In this document: piece by piece, positions 54,359 to 63,321 of the stretch
Layout of the letters: the number at the start of each line of letters is the position of its first letter
Position numbering within the stretch: the stretch's first letter is position 1
Assembly: GCF_900112425.1 (NCBI RefSeq)
Contig: NZ_FOLP01000002.1
Location: 186,001 to 250,000, forward strand
Length of the DNA: 64,000 bases
Reading direction: 5' to 3'
Origin: Variovorax sp. OK212
GTDB taxonomy: Bacteria; Pseudomonadota; Gammaproteobacteria; Burkholderiales; Burkholderiaceae_C
Notes under the pieces: model-generated
What the model saw: only the letters and a program-made list of their open reading frames with translations
Databases searched by the model: none
Told to the model about the DNA's origin: nothing
Position numbers and translations under genes: made by a program

Positions 54359-54712
54359 CTAAGGCTGGCAAACGACGTCTAACCTTGCCGTCAACTCGCC
54401 CGCCGTGCACAGGGCGAGCATTCGGGCGCCCTTCTTCCAGAGGAACTTGCAGTTGGCCAGTCCAGTGCCGGCGCACGCCACCATTTCGGGCCGGCCTGTG
54501 CACCTCGAATCGCCTGAGCCGCACGTGTCGGCATCGGGCGCATGGAAGGGTTTCCAACCCGCCTTGATCATCTTCGCGCGCACCGCGCCGTAGTCTTCTC
54601 CCTTCTCGAAGGAAGGAGCATCGCTTGCCGCGATGGCCAGGGGTCCAAGCAGAAGCGCGGCGGTCCAGACCATGAGGAAGCGGGAAACGAGGCTGTTCGA
54701 AAAGTTGGGCAT
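54359..54712 (-). CDS. Small secreted cysteine-rich hypothetical protein
   Basis: This 117-residue protein is read from the ATG at 54712. The signal peptide reads to about residue 30 (LLLGPLAIAAS). The mature part has a helix with FEKGEDYGAVRAKMIKAGW. Six cysteines follow (C67, C74, and later CAGTGLANC and CTAGE with VVCQP), which suggests disulfide pairing in the periplasm. No family is recognised. Base composition is lower in GC than neighbouring genes by eye. The gene is convergent with the sulfatase gene. Confidence 0.6.
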   Translation of the reverse strand: MPNFSNSLVSRFLMVWTAALLLGPLAIAASDAPSFEKGEDYGAVRAKMIKAGWKPFHAPDADTCGSGDSRCTGRPEMVACAGTGLANCKFLWKKGARMLALCTAGELTARLDVVCQP

Positions 54713-54821
54713 ACCGAATTCCTTGAGTGAGCCATGGCACGTGGCAAGAGCCGGGCGCGTGCTTCGCATCGAGAACGCCGCCGCCACGAGAAGTGGTGCG
54801 GCAGCGGCGCTTGGGCGAGCC

Positions 54822-55088
54822 CTACGCTCTCAAGCTTGCTTGCACCAGTTCATCCACATCTTCCGCCAGATCCGCGGCGATCCACAGCATCCTGTCTCGC
54901 CGCATCTCTCCCGCTTCTTCAAACCAGCCGTTGCCGCTTCCGTAGCAGCACCAGAGCAGCGTCTTCAACTGCGAGGACTTGATTTCGAGGAGGTCTCTTG
55001 CTTCGTCGCCCGAGAGGCAGGCGTATCGGGAGGGGCGTGTCCGGCGGAATTTGGGTGTGGGACGCCGGGCCATAATTCGAACAGCCAT
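54822..55088 (-). CDS. Small basic hypothetical protein with strong ribosome binding site
   Basis: This 88-residue protein is read from the ATG at 55088, preceded by AAGGAG with 8-base spacing, an unusually good signal for this window. It is Arg-rich at the start (MARRPTPKFRRTRPSRY from the second Met). It has SGDEARDLLEIKSSQLKTLLWCC near the middle and an acidic helical end. No motif identifies it. Codons are less GC-biased than the flanking genes. A 13-base hairpin (55130-55162) lies just upstream, possibly a leader structure. Confidence 0.6.
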   Translation of the reverse strand: MAVRIMARRPTPKFRRTRPSRYACLSGDEARDLLEIKSSQLKTLLWCCYGSGNGWFEEAGEMRRDRMLWIAADLAEDVDELVQASLRA

Positions 55089-55129
55089 GGGGTGTGCTCC
55101 TTGTAGAAGATTTGCACGTCATGTGGTCA

Positions 55130-55162
55130 GACGGCCAGGGTGTTTGCTTCACCCTGGCCGTC
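55130..55162. repeat. Perfect 13-base-pair hairpin in the low-GC patch
   Basis: GACGGCCAGGGTG (55130-55142) and CACCCTGGCCGTC (55150-55162) pair exactly around TTTGCTT. There is no T-run on either side, so it does not look like an intrinsic terminator. Its position about 40 bases upstream of the 55088 start, read leftward, would fit a leader attenuator. Confidence 0.7.
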
Positions 55163-55540
55163 GCCTTTGATACCTCACGTTCGCATCGGTGCGCGAGCGC
55201 ATCGACAACCCGCCGTGAGGCGAGCGGTTCACTCATTCATTCGCTGGTGGGTGTGGGCATTCCTTTCACGGCATTCGCCGCCCCTGTAGCGGGGCGCCTT
55301 GCTGCTGGGGCATCACTTTAGATAAGCGAAGCCGGGCAAGGGAAAAGAATTCGTCGAGAAATTCTCGAATCGAAGAGGTATCTGCCGGGGCTCGGCCCGG
55401 GGACACAAACAATGACAGTTGCAGCGCTGTCACGCGCCGGAAGCAGCGCACAGGCGGCTGCTTCCGGTGGTGAAGTCGGGCTCTACCGAGCTGACGCGCC
55501 GTGGCGCTTTGCGCTGCGCATTGCACGCAGCGCCGAAACC
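55163..55540. other. Gene-free stretch with clustered hairpins and a tRNA-like remnant
   Basis: No convincing coding sequence is visible. CCGGAAGCAGC (55437-55447) pairs exactly with GCTGCTTCCGG (55457-55467). TGACAG...CTGTCA (about 55413-55432) and a CCGGG-type stem near 55386-55402 precede it. On the minus strand, about 55474-55492, GTCAGCTCGGTAGAGC resembles a tRNA D-arm, but no full cloverleaf can be built. The stretch may be a tRNA relic or an uncharacterised structured RNA. Confidence 0.45.
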
Positions 55541-56470
55541 TCAGAATGCCTCGTAGCCGGTCGCCGAAGTGATCTCGGTGGGCTTGTAGATCTTGTGCTG
55601 CGCGGTCGGGCCGCCCGCGTCCATCACCACCAGCAGGCGCCACAGCGGCTCGCTCGTGGAACTGGCGCTTTGTTCCTTGCTGAGCTTGAAGCTCGGCACG
55701 CCGGGCGCGGTGCCCTTCACGACCACGCGCAGCAGCGTCTGGCCCTTGGCGTTCGACACTTCGAGGTCGTAGCCGAGGTTCTTTTCGCTGAGGTTCTCGG
55801 CCTTGTAGCCGTAGCCGGTGAAGTGCTTCACGACGTATTCGAAGGCAGCGGCCTGCACCTGCTCGGGCGAGGCCTTGGCGCCACCGCCTGCGGCGGCCGC
55901 GGCGGGCGTTGCGGCCAGCGGCTGCGGCACGTTGCCGCGCGACTTGGCGGCGTGCACCTCGGCGTCGGTCGGAACCCAGCCGCGCGGGCCGCGCACCAGC
56001 ACGGCCAGCTTGTCTTCGGGCTCCCAGCTGGCCACGTGCCATTCGTCGTCGTCGCGCACGCGGGTGGACACCTTGGCGTCCTTGTTGCTCTCGACTTCGA
56101 GGATGGCGATGCGGTTGGTCTGCACCACGGCGCGGAAGTTCTGGCCGGCGTCGAAGGTGCGCTTGAGCAGGGCCAGGCGGTCCTTGGCGCGCTGGATCTG
56201 GTGCGCGCTGCGTTCACCGCCGCCGGCGCGGTGGTGGGTGTCGAGCGACTCCAGGTAGAACCAGCGGCCGCCGGCACCCAGGTTCACCCATTCGGCCCAG
56301 ATGGTGGCGATGACGTTGTCGCCGGTGGCCAGCCAGGCGTGGTCGAAGGGCTTGTCGCGCGCGTCGAACACGCCCATCTTGGCAACGATTTCGACCGGCG
56401 TGAGCCGTGGTCCGGACAGTCGCTTTTCATTGATGACAGCGAGTACCTGGGGATCGACTTCGTTTTCCAT
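55541..56470 (-). CDS. DUF3883/NOV-C-like protein with altered nuclease motif
   Basis: This 309-residue protein is read from the ATG at 56470. The N-terminal half is unclassified. After an Ala/Gly linker (185-200) the C-terminal region reads AFEYVVKHFTGYGYKAENLSEKNLGYDLEV and VVVKGTA, the layout of DUF3883 proteins, whose fold is PD-(D/E)XK-like. D235 is present, but the expected Glu of the ExK pair is V250 before K252, so nuclease activity is doubtful. DUF3883 domains occur in restriction and defence proteins; no methylase or helicase lies nearby. It borders the low-GC patch. Confidence 0.65.
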   Translation of the reverse strand: MENEVDPQVLAVINEKRLSGPRLTPVEIVAKMGVFDARDKPFDHAWLATGDNVIATIWAEWVNLGAGGRWFYLESLDTHHRAGGGERSAHQIQRAKDRLALLKRTFDAGQNFRAVVQTNRIAILEVESNKDAKVSTRVRDDDEWHVASWEPEDKLAVLVRGPRGWVPTDAEVHAAKSRGNVPQPLAATPAAAAAGGGAKASPEQVQAAAFEYVVKHFTGYGYKAENLSEKNLGYDLEVSNAKGQTLLRVVVKGTAPGVPSFKLSKEQSASSTSEPLWRLLVVMDAGGPTAQHKIYKPTEITSATGYEAF

Positions 56471-56737
56471 TCAGCGGGCTTCGAGGGGAGTTGCAAGGGG
56501 TGGGGAGTATGCCGCATCGCCGCCGAAAACCGGCGCCCGCGGCCAAGCCGGGCCGCCCGGAATACAGCAACAGCTTCGTAAAACATGCAATACCGCGATC
56601 GGGCTATTCGCCCGCGGCTGTTGCGGGAAGTCTGCACTCGCGCCGCGCCAGGAGCCCCGGGGGCCACGCAGCGCAACATGTAACTTGAAGCTTGCAGGAC
56701 AATTCCGGGCTACAAAAAATCACACACCGAGATCGCC

Positions 56738-57565
56738 ATGACCCTGGACGAACTGTTTGCCGAGAGCCATTTGCTTCCCACGGTACCCAAGGTGGTGTTC
56801 GATCTCATCGAATTGCTGCGCGACGAAGACGCGGCAATTCCCCTGGTGGCCCGCAAGGTCGAGCTCGACCAGGTGCTGACGGCCCGGGTGCTGCGGATGG
56901 CCAATTCGCCCTACTTCGGGCTGCGCCGCAAGATCATGTCGATCCAGGACGCGATCCAGATGCTGGGCTTCTCGGCGATCCGCTCGCTGGTGGTGAGCTC
57001 TGGCCTCACGGGCACGTTCCAGAAGGTGCACGGCGTGCACCTGCCGACCTTCTGGTCGCACAGCCTGCGCGTGGCCTCGGTGGCCCGCTACCTCGCGGGC
57101 AAGACCCGCCGGGTGGACGCGAGCCTGGCTTTCACGATGGGCAGCATGCACGCCATCGGCCACCTGATCATGGCGGGCGCCATGAAGGAGCAGATTGCCG
57201 AGCTGAACGCGGCGCACCCCTTCGACCGCATGGGCCGGCTCGAGGTGGAACAGCAGAAGTTCGGCTACCACTACGGCGACGTGGGCGGGCGGCTGGCCGC
57301 GCGCTGGGAGTTCGCGCCGGAGTTCGTGAGCGCCCTCTCGGGCTTTGCCAACCCGATGGAAGCCGAGCACCTCGACCCGCTGGCCAATGTGCTGCACCTG
57401 GCGGTGTGGCGCGTGGCGCTGGAAGGCGAAGGGCTGCGCATCGGCGACGCGCAGCACGTGTGGCCGGCCCTGTCGGCCGACGCCATCGGCATCTCCGAAG
57501 ACGTGGTGCAGGAAATGCCGGCGCCGCGCGAGCTGGCGTCCGACCTGGAATCGATGATCGCCTGA
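56738..57565 (+). CDS. HDOD-domain signalling protein
   Basis: This 275-residue protein has the HDOD fold: LPTVPKVVFDLIELLRDEDAAIPLVARKVELDQVLTARVLRMANS at the start and DAIQMLGFSAIRSLV, with no receiver or GGDEF domain fused. HDOD proteins act in signal relay and stress responses and lack the HD catalytic pair. The length is typical for single-domain forms. The 267 bases upstream hold no gene; an ATG context with weak purines is present. It converges on an SDR gene after a short 8-base repeat (GATCGCCT). Confidence 0.88.
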   Translation: MTLDELFAESHLLPTVPKVVFDLIELLRDEDAAIPLVARKVELDQVLTARVLRMANSPYFGLRRKIMSIQDAIQMLGFSAIRSLVVSSGLTGTFQKVHGVHLPTFWSHSLRVASVARYLAGKTRRVDASLAFTMGSMHAIGHLIMAGAMKEQIAELNAAHPFDRMGRLEVEQQKFGYHYGDVGGRLAARWEFAPEFVSALSGFANPMEAEHLDPLANVLHLAVWRVALEGEGLRIGDAQHVWPALSADAIGISEDVVQEMPAPRELASDLESMIA

Positions 57566-57592
57566 TCGCCTGATCGTCGGCCATTCAAGCCA

Positions 57593-58363
57593 TCAGGCGG
57601 GCGCTCGTTGCCCGTCGACCGCCGCGGCCCCGGCCAGCGCCACCGCATCGGCGCCCGCCGGATACCGCAGCCGTCCCGACGTGTCGTTCGCGGCGTGCCA
57701 CACCGCCTGTGCCACATCCGAAGCCACCGTCACGGCCTGCAACTTGCCGAACGACGCGAAGACGCGCTGCGCGAACGGCGCATAAGCCTCCGGAATCAGC
57801 CCCTGCATGCGCGCCTGGCCGTTGCTGGTGAAGCTTGTCGTGGGCGCGTAGCCGGGCTGCACCAGCTTCACGCGCACGCCGAAGGCTTCGAGTTCATGCG
57901 CGAGCGACGCGGTGAAGCCCTCCACGGCCGTCTTGCTCGCGGTGTACACCGCCACCAGCGGCATGGGCGCGAGCGTGGCGCTCGACGTCACGTTCACGAT
58001 GACGCCCGAACGCCGGGCGCGGAACTGCGCAAGGACCGCCTGGGTCATGGCGATCACGCCGAAGGTGTTGGTCTCGAACACCTCGCGCGTGGTGGCCATG
58101 GGCGTGGCCTCGAACGCGCCGAAGAGGCCGATGCCGGCGTTGTTGACCAGCACGTCGATGGGCCCGGCCGCCTCGAGCACGGCGTCGATGCTGGCGGCGT
58201 CTGTCACGTCGAGCGGCAGCACGCGCAACCGGTCGGAAGGCGGTAGCAGGTCTTCTTGCGGTGTGCGCATGGTGGCGACGACGTTCCAGCCTTGCGAGAG
58301 GAAATGGCGCGCGGTTTCGAGGCCGTAGCCTGAAGAGCAGCCGGTGACGAGTACGGTTTTCAT
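57593..58363 (-). CDS. SDR-family oxidoreductase controlled by a divergent AraC regulator
   Basis: This 256-residue classical SDR has the cofactor loop TGCSSGYG, NNAGIGLFG, a catalytic Ser in NVTSSATLA and YTASKTAVEG. The ATG at 58363 is used; an upstream in-frame extension reads into the AraC promoter. The TGCSSGxG motif with variable Gly is typical of small SDRs that reduce ketones or form part of stress-induced oxidoreductase pairs. The divergent AraC gene starts 113 bases away, a common regulator-target arrangement. Substrate is unknown. Confidence 0.88.
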   Translation of the reverse strand: MKTVLVTGCSSGYGLETARHFLSQGWNVVATMRTPQEDLLPPSDRLRVLPLDVTDAASIDAVLEAAGPIDVLVNNAGIGLFGAFEATPMATTREVFETNTFGVIAMTQAVLAQFRARRSGVIVNVTSSATLAPMPLVAVYTASKTAVEGFTASLAHELEAFGVRVKLVQPGYAPTTSFTSNGQARMQGLIPEAYAPFAQRVFASFGKLQAVTVASDVAQAVWHAANDTSGRLRYPAGADAVALAGAAAVDGQRAPA

Positions 58364-58476
58364 GGATGTGTCCTGGACGGTTGGTGGAGTGGTTTGCATG
58401 GTGGGTTGAACGATATCCAGCACAGGCAGGACTTTCTACAATGCGCAGTCCACCATTCGTTTGCGAGCGTCCAGCC

Positions 58477-59379
58477 ATGAGCGATCCGCTGTCCGAGGTC
58501 ATCGCGCTGCTGCAGCCGCGGGCCGTGTTCTCCAAGTGCATCAGCGGCGCCGGCCAGTGGGCGGTGCGCTATTCGGACTACGGCCAGCCGAGCTTCTGCG
58601 CGGTGCTCGAAGGCAGTTGCCTGCTGGCGGTCGACAGGCAGCAACCGTTCACGCTGCAGGCGGGCGACTTCGTGCTGATGCCGGCCACGCCGGGTTTCAC
58701 GATGTCTGGCTTCGAGGCCGCGGCGCCGACGCACATCGACCCCAAGCTCACGCCCTCCCCCACCGGCGAGGTTCGCCACGGCCGGCGCGGCGGGCGGCCC
58801 GACGTGCGGCTGCTGGGCGGCTACTTCGTCTTCGATTCGCCCGACGCGGCGCTGCTGGTCTCGCTGCTGCCGGCGCTGGTGCACGTGCGCGGCGTGGAGC
58901 GGCTGTCGGTGCTGGTGCGGCTGGTGGGCGAGGAGTCGCGCGAGAGCCGCTCGGGCCGCGAGATGGTGCTCACGCGGCTGGTGGAGGTGCTGCTGATCGA
59001 GGCGCTGCGCTCTTCATCGGGCGAAGACGCGCCGCCGGGGCTGTTGCGCGGGCTGGCCGACGCGCGGCTCTCGCTGGCGATGCGGCAGCTGCACAAGGAC
59101 CCGTCGCGCTCGTGGACGGTGGCGCAGCTCGCGCAGAAGGCGGCGCTGTCGCGCTCGGCGTTCTTCGACCGCTTCACGCGCGCGGTGGGGCTGCCGCCGA
59201 TGGAATACCTGCTGGCGTGGCGCATGGCGCTCGCCAAGGACCTGCTGCGCCGCCAGGACCTGGCGATCGGCGAGGTGGCCGAGCGCGTGGGCTATGGCTC
59301 CGCGAGCACCTTCAGCACGGCGTTCAGCCGGCACGTGGGGCAGCCGCCGAGCCACTTCGCGCGCACCGCGGCGGGCTGA
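58477..59379 (+). CDS. AraC-family regulator with cupin_6 N-terminus
   Basis: This 300-residue protein has an N-terminal cupin-type sensor (residues about 10-170, CAVLEGSCLLAVDRQQPFTLQAGDFVLMPATPG). Two AraC helix-turn-helices are at the C-terminus (about 205-295, WTVAQLAQKAALSRSAFFDRFTRAVG and IGEVAERVGYGSASTFSTAFSRHVG). Such proteins usually activate a divergent dehydrogenase or reductase gene, as at 57593-58363. The ATG at 58477 was chosen over one 36 bases earlier. The gene ends before the phosphoesterase terminator. Confidence 0.92.
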   Translation: MSDPLSEVIALLQPRAVFSKCISGAGQWAVRYSDYGQPSFCAVLEGSCLLAVDRQQPFTLQAGDFVLMPATPGFTMSGFEAAAPTHIDPKLTPSPTGEVRHGRRGGRPDVRLLGGYFVFDSPDAALLVSLLPALVHVRGVERLSVLVRLVGEESRESRSGREMVLTRLVEVLLIEALRSSSGEDAPPGLLRGLADARLSLAMRQLHKDPSRSWTVAQLAQKAALSRSAFFDRFTRAVGLPPMEYLLAWRMALAKDLLRRQDLAIGEVAERVGYGSASTFSTAFSRHVGQPPSHFARTAAG

Positions 59380-59402
59380 CCGAGCCCCGCCGAGGCCCCA
59401 TG

Positions 59403-59432
59403 AAAAAAGGGGCGCCCCGCAAGAGGCGCCCC
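59403..59432 (-). terminator. Intrinsic terminator of the phosphoesterase gene
   Basis: Read leftward, GGGGCGCC (complement of 59425-59432) and GGCGCCCC (complement of 59409-59416) form an 8-base-pair GC stem with an 8-base loop, followed at once by six T residues (59403-59408). It begins 35 bases after the stop of the leftward phosphoesterase gene. It also lies just downstream of the convergent AraC gene but has no T-run in that direction. Confidence 0.9.
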
Positions 59433-59466
59433 ATGTCCGTTCGAGACCCCGAAGGGCCCCGCGTGC

Positions 59467-61704
59467 TCAGGACTTCTTGAAGTCCAGCGCGCCGGTCAGG
59501 TCACCCATGGGGTGGCCGCCGTTCTTCAGGAGCGCGGCGTCGCGGTCGACCAGGCCCTTCAGCGGCGGCAGCGACCAGCGGTGCGTGATGAAGCGCAGCG
59601 TGGAAGCGGTGTCGTACTGGGTCTTGTCGACGAAGCCCTTCTTCGAGAACGGCGAGACGATGATCGCGGGAATGCGCGTGCCGGGGCCCCAGCGGTCGGC
59701 CTTGGGCACGGCGGCGTGGTCGTAGAAGCCGCCGTTTTCGTCGTACGTGACGACCACGAGCATGTGGCCCCACTGCGGGCTGGCCTGCAGCTTGGCGAGC
59801 ACGTTGGCAATGTGCGCGTCGCCGTCGGCCACGCTGGCGTAGCCGGCATGCTGGTTCAGGTTGCCCTGCGGCTTGTAGAAGCTCACGGCGGGCAGCGTGC
59901 CGGCAGCCGCGTCCTTCAGGAAGTCGGCGTCGAAGTCCTTCAGGTAGGCCGCGCGCGCGTCCGGGTGCGCCGTCGGGTCGAAGGCGGCGTAGTAGTTGAA
60001 CGGCTGGTGGTGGAACTGGAAGTTCGGCGTTTGCGCGGCCGGCGGCACGGCGGCCGGGAACTTGCGGTCACCGGTGGCGACGGCCGTGGTGTCTTTCCAC
60101 GCGCCACCGTACCAGGCCCAGCTCAGGCCCTTGGCGGTGAGCAGGTCGCCGATGGTGGTCTGCGTCTGCGGCGGCAGCGTGTTGGCCTTGGTCGGGTCGG
60201 CGAAAAGCTTGCTGCTGTCCGCCGCCGCCGGCGCGTTGCCGCTGGGCTGGTAGGCCGGCTGCATGGTGTTCACCGCGTAGAAGTTGCCGGCGGCATCCTT
60301 CGGCGTGAGCGTGCTGTCGTTCAGGTAGGTGGGCGCACCGTTGAGCACCGAGGTCGGCGCGTTGGCGGCGGGCGTGAGGCGCACGAAGTTGCCGTTGGCA
60401 TCGGTGTCGATGGCCGAGATGGTGGCCTTGGCCGGCGAATTTGCGTCGTCCGCGTTCGGGTACAGCGGCGCGCAGGCGCACACGAGGTACTGGTGGTTCA
60501 GGAACGAGCCGCCGAACGCGCCCATGAAGAAGTTGTCGGCCAGGGTGAAGTTCTTGGCCACTTGCCACAGCTGCATCTTGCTGCCGTCGTAGTAGCCCAT
60601 GCTGAGGCCGCCTGCGTCGGAGTACGCGGCGAACTTGTCGTTCTTGCCGCCGTCGATCTGCATCTGGTTGTTGTAGAAGCGGTGCACCAGGTCACGCGAG
60701 ATGACGGTCTGGTCGACCTTGGTTCCCGTGTTGAAGAAGCCGGCCTCGGCATCGATCTGGAACATCTTGTTGGGCATGCCCACCGTGGCTTGCTGGGGGA
60801 TCGAGACCGTCTGGCCGCTCGCGGTCACGCCGCCGCCCCACACCGGCGGCAGCGTCGGCAGCGTGGCACCGTCGAAGTCCTTCTGCGGCTCTGGCGCGGT
60901 GGTCGACGAGGTCGGGTTCACGCCGGGGATGCCGTTGGCGCCGGGGTACAGGCCGTACAGGTTGTCGAAGCCGCGGTTTTCCGCGTAGATGACGACCACG
61001 TTGGTGATCTGGTCGAGCGCGAGGCGGTTGCGCAGCGCGGCGATCACGTCGCCGCCCGCGCCGGCTTCGGCCACGGCCTCGGCAATGCGCTCGATCGCCT
61101 GGTCGATCTCGTTCTGCAGCGCGGTCTTGATGGCCGCGTCGGTCTGCTTGTTGTGGTCGGCCAGCAACTGGGCTTCGCTCACGCCCAGGCGTGCGGCGAG
61201 CGCGGCGCGGGCAGCGGCCAGGTCGCCGCCGTTGGCGTCCATCAGCGCCACGAGTTCGGTGGTGATGGCGCTCACCACGCCGTTGGCGCCGGCCGGCGCG
61301 CGGAACACCAGCGGCTGGGTGACGGGGGTCTCGGTGTTGGTGACGGGGTCGAAGCGCTTGCTCGACGTGCCGATCTCGGCCACCAAGGCGCCCTGGCCGG
61401 TGAGCGTGAAGGCGCCGTTGGCGTCGGTGGTGGTGCTGGGCTCGCCGCTGTCGCAACGGCCGTTGCCGTTGGTGTCGATGCAGACCTTGGCGTTGCGGTA
61501 GTAGCTGCCGGTGACCACGCCCGAGGTGGTGGTCGCCGTGCTGCCGCCCGAGGGGAAGCCGAAGAAGCCCGGGCCGCTGTTGTCGCCGCCGCCGCAGGCA
61601 ACCATCATGGCCGCCGCGGCAATGGCGGTCGGCCAGGGGGTGAGGTGGCGTACGAGTTTGCGTCCGCGAGCGGACACGTTGCTACGTTGGGAGGGGGTCA
61701 TCAT
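59467..61704 (-). CDS. Lipoprotein phosphoesterase (AcpA/phospholipase C family)
   Basis: This 745-residue protein is read from the ATG at 61704. A signal sequence ends in a lipobox-like MVAC (Cys near residue 34), followed by a Gly/Ser/Thr linker. A small CIDTNGNGRCDSGE-type repeat domain (about 45-100) precedes a phosphoesterase domain with VVIYAENRGFDNLYG, the metal motif, and VVTYDENGGFYDHAAVP near the C-terminus. Enzymes of this type cleave phosphodiesters or phosphomonoesters outside the cell. Its unlinked transcript ends at the terminator at 59403-59432. Confidence 0.88.
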   Translation of the reverse strand: MMTPSQRSNVSARGRKLVRHLTPWPTAIAAAAMMVACGGGDNSGPGFFGFPSGGSTATTTSGVVTGSYYRNAKVCIDTNGNGRCDSGEPSTTTDANGAFTLTGQGALVAEIGTSSKRFDPVTNTETPVTQPLVFRAPAGANGVVSAITTELVALMDANGGDLAAARAALAARLGVSEAQLLADHNKQTDAAIKTALQNEIDQAIERIAEAVAEAGAGGDVIAALRNRLALDQITNVVVIYAENRGFDNLYGLYPGANGIPGVNPTSSTTAPEPQKDFDGATLPTLPPVWGGGVTASGQTVSIPQQATVGMPNKMFQIDAEAGFFNTGTKVDQTVISRDLVHRFYNNQMQIDGGKNDKFAAYSDAGGLSMGYYDGSKMQLWQVAKNFTLADNFFMGAFGGSFLNHQYLVCACAPLYPNADDANSPAKATISAIDTDANGNFVRLTPAANAPTSVLNGAPTYLNDSTLTPKDAAGNFYAVNTMQPAYQPSGNAPAAADSSKLFADPTKANTLPPQTQTTIGDLLTAKGLSWAWYGGAWKDTTAVATGDRKFPAAVPPAAQTPNFQFHHQPFNYYAAFDPTAHPDARAAYLKDFDADFLKDAAAGTLPAVSFYKPQGNLNQHAGYASVADGDAHIANVLAKLQASPQWGHMLVVVTYDENGGFYDHAAVPKADRWGPGTRIPAIIVSPFSKKGFVDKTQYDTASTLRFITHRWSLPPLKGLVDRDAALLKNGGHPMGDLTGALDFKKS

Positions 61705-61854
61705 GTGTGGTGTTATGAGGTGTGGATGAACCAGACCGGTGGTCGGGCGGCGTGATGCTCTGCGTGGCGCATGACAGCCATGTTGCAATTCGTGCTACAT
61801 CCGATGCGCTAATTCAGGGCTAAGAAATCCCCCTGCGCATGTCACGCCGCTGAC

Positions 61855-63306
61855 ATGCGCGAAACCGATCCTCGTCGGCTGCCCCGCGGCCCTGCCCGCA
61901 CACTTTTTCTCCACGTGCCCCCGACGACCCGACTCTTTCGCCGCATGGCCCTGCTGGCCGCGGTTCCCCTGCTGTGCGGCGTGCTGGCCGCTTGCGGGCG
62001 CGCCGCGCCTGACGCATTGACCGCGTCGACACCCGCGCCGGCACCGCAAGCCGCCCCAACGCCTGCAACGCCAGCAACGCCAGCAGCGGCACCATCCGCC
62101 GCACCACCGGCCCAGCCGGCCTACGTCGGCGCCACCTACGCCCTCGTGCCTGGCCGCCCGCAACCGAGCGCCGCGCAACTCACCGAGATCGGCCGGCGCA
62201 TCTTCTTCGACGGCAGCCTCTCGGCCACGGGCAAGGCCTCGTGCGCGAGCTGCCACGACCCGCAGCACGCCTTCGGTCCGCCGAACGCGCTGTCGGTGCA
62301 GCTCGGCGGCGCCGACGGCAAGCAGCAAGGCCCGCGCGCCGCGCCCTCGCTGCGCTACCTGGAAACGCTGGCCGCCTTCACCGAGCACCACCACGACAAC
62401 GACGGCGACGACAGCATCGACGCCGGTCCCACCGGCGGCCACATGTGGGACGGCCGCGCCGGCTCCGCGCACGAGCAGGCGGCCATGCCGCTTCTCTCCC
62501 CCGCCGAGATGGCCAACGCGTCGGTGGCGGACGTGTCGGCCAAGCTCGAGCGCGCGGCCTACGCCGACGACCTGCGCAAGGCCTTCGGCGACGACGTGTT
62601 CAAGACGCCCGACGCCGCCTTCAAGGCCGCGGGCCTCGCGCTGGAGGTGTTCCAGCAGTCGCCGAAAGACTTCTATCCGTTCACCAGCAAGTACGACGCG
62701 GTGCTGCGCGGCCAGGCCAGGCTCAGCGCGGCCGAAGCGCGCGGATTGCGCGTGTTCAACGACGAGGACAAGGGCAACTGCGCGTCGTGCCACATCAGCG
62801 AGCGCACGCAGGACGGCGCGTTTCCGTTCTTCACCGACTACGGCCTGATTGCGCTCGGCGTGCCGCGCAACCGCAAGCTGAAGGCCAACGCGGACCCGGC
62901 GTTTCACGACCTCGGCCTGTGCGGCCCCTACCGCACCGACATGAAGGACCACCCCGAGTACTGCGGCCTGTTCCGCACGCCCACGCTGCGCAACGTGGCG
63001 GTGCGCCAGAGCTTCTTCCACAACGGGGTGTTCCACTCGCTGGAGCAGGCGATCCGCTTCTACGCGCAGCGCGACACCGCGCCCGAGCGCTGGTACGCGC
63101 ATTCGGGCAAGGGCATCGTGCAGCAGTACGACGACCTGCCCGAGCAGTACCACGCCAACCTCAACACCGACGCGCCCTTCGGCCAGAAGCGCGGCGGCAA
63201 GCCGGCGCTGACGGAGGCGGAAATCCGCGACGTGGCGGCATTCCTGCGAACGCTGACCGACGCGGATCAGAAGAACGCGCCGGCCACCGCCACCGCAGCC
63301 CGATAA
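61855..63306 (+). CDS. Di-heme cytochrome c peroxidase/MauG-family lipoprotein
   Basis: This protein of up to 483 residues has two heme c sites, CASCH at 130-134 and 309-313, and the MauG-like MWDGRAGS...QAAMPLLSPAEM segment. The N-terminus carries a lipoprotein-like signal ending GVLAAC (C47), then a Pro/Ala/Thr linker with 9-base repeats. It likely reduces peroxide or oxidises a partner protein in the periplasm. The start is uncertain: ATG at 61855, GTG at 61915 or ATG at 61945 would all keep the signal. It is divergent from the phosphoesterase gene and convergent with marR. Confidence 0.88.
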   Translation: MRETDPRRLPRGPARTLFLHVPPTTRLFRRMALLAAVPLLCGVLAACGRAAPDALTASTPAPAPQAAPTPATPATPAAAPSAAPPAQPAYVGATYALVPGRPQPSAAQLTEIGRRIFFDGSLSATGKASCASCHDPQHAFGPPNALSVQLGGADGKQQGPRAAPSLRYLETLAAFTEHHHDNDGDDSIDAGPTGGHMWDGRAGSAHEQAAMPLLSPAEMANASVADVSAKLERAAYADDLRKAFGDDVFKTPDAAFKAAGLALEVFQQSPKDFYPFTSKYDAVLRGQARLSAAEARGLRVFNDEDKGNCASCHISERTQDGAFPFFTDYGLIALGVPRNRKLKANADPAFHDLGLCGPYRTDMKDHPEYCGLFRTPTLRNVAVRQSFFHNGVFHSLEQAIRFYAQRDTAPERWYAHSGKGIVQQYDDLPEQYHANLNTDAPFGQKRGGKPALTEAEIRDVAAFLRTLTDADQKNAPATATAAR

Positions 63307-63321
63307 GACGCGCAGGCGGCC

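Noticed and set aside
54135..54740. Longer leftward frame overlapping the small secreted protein and the end of the sulfatase gene
   Set aside because: It runs antisense into the sulfatase and has no signal peptide, whereas the frame at 54359-54712 has a clean one.
55130..55162. Intrinsic terminator
   Set aside because: The stem is perfect but neither side has a T-run and no gene ends just before it in a fitting direction.
55470..55500. Possible tRNA gene on the minus strand
   Set aside because: A D-arm-like stretch is present but the acceptor stem, a proper anticodon arm and the T-loop GTTCGA cannot be assembled.
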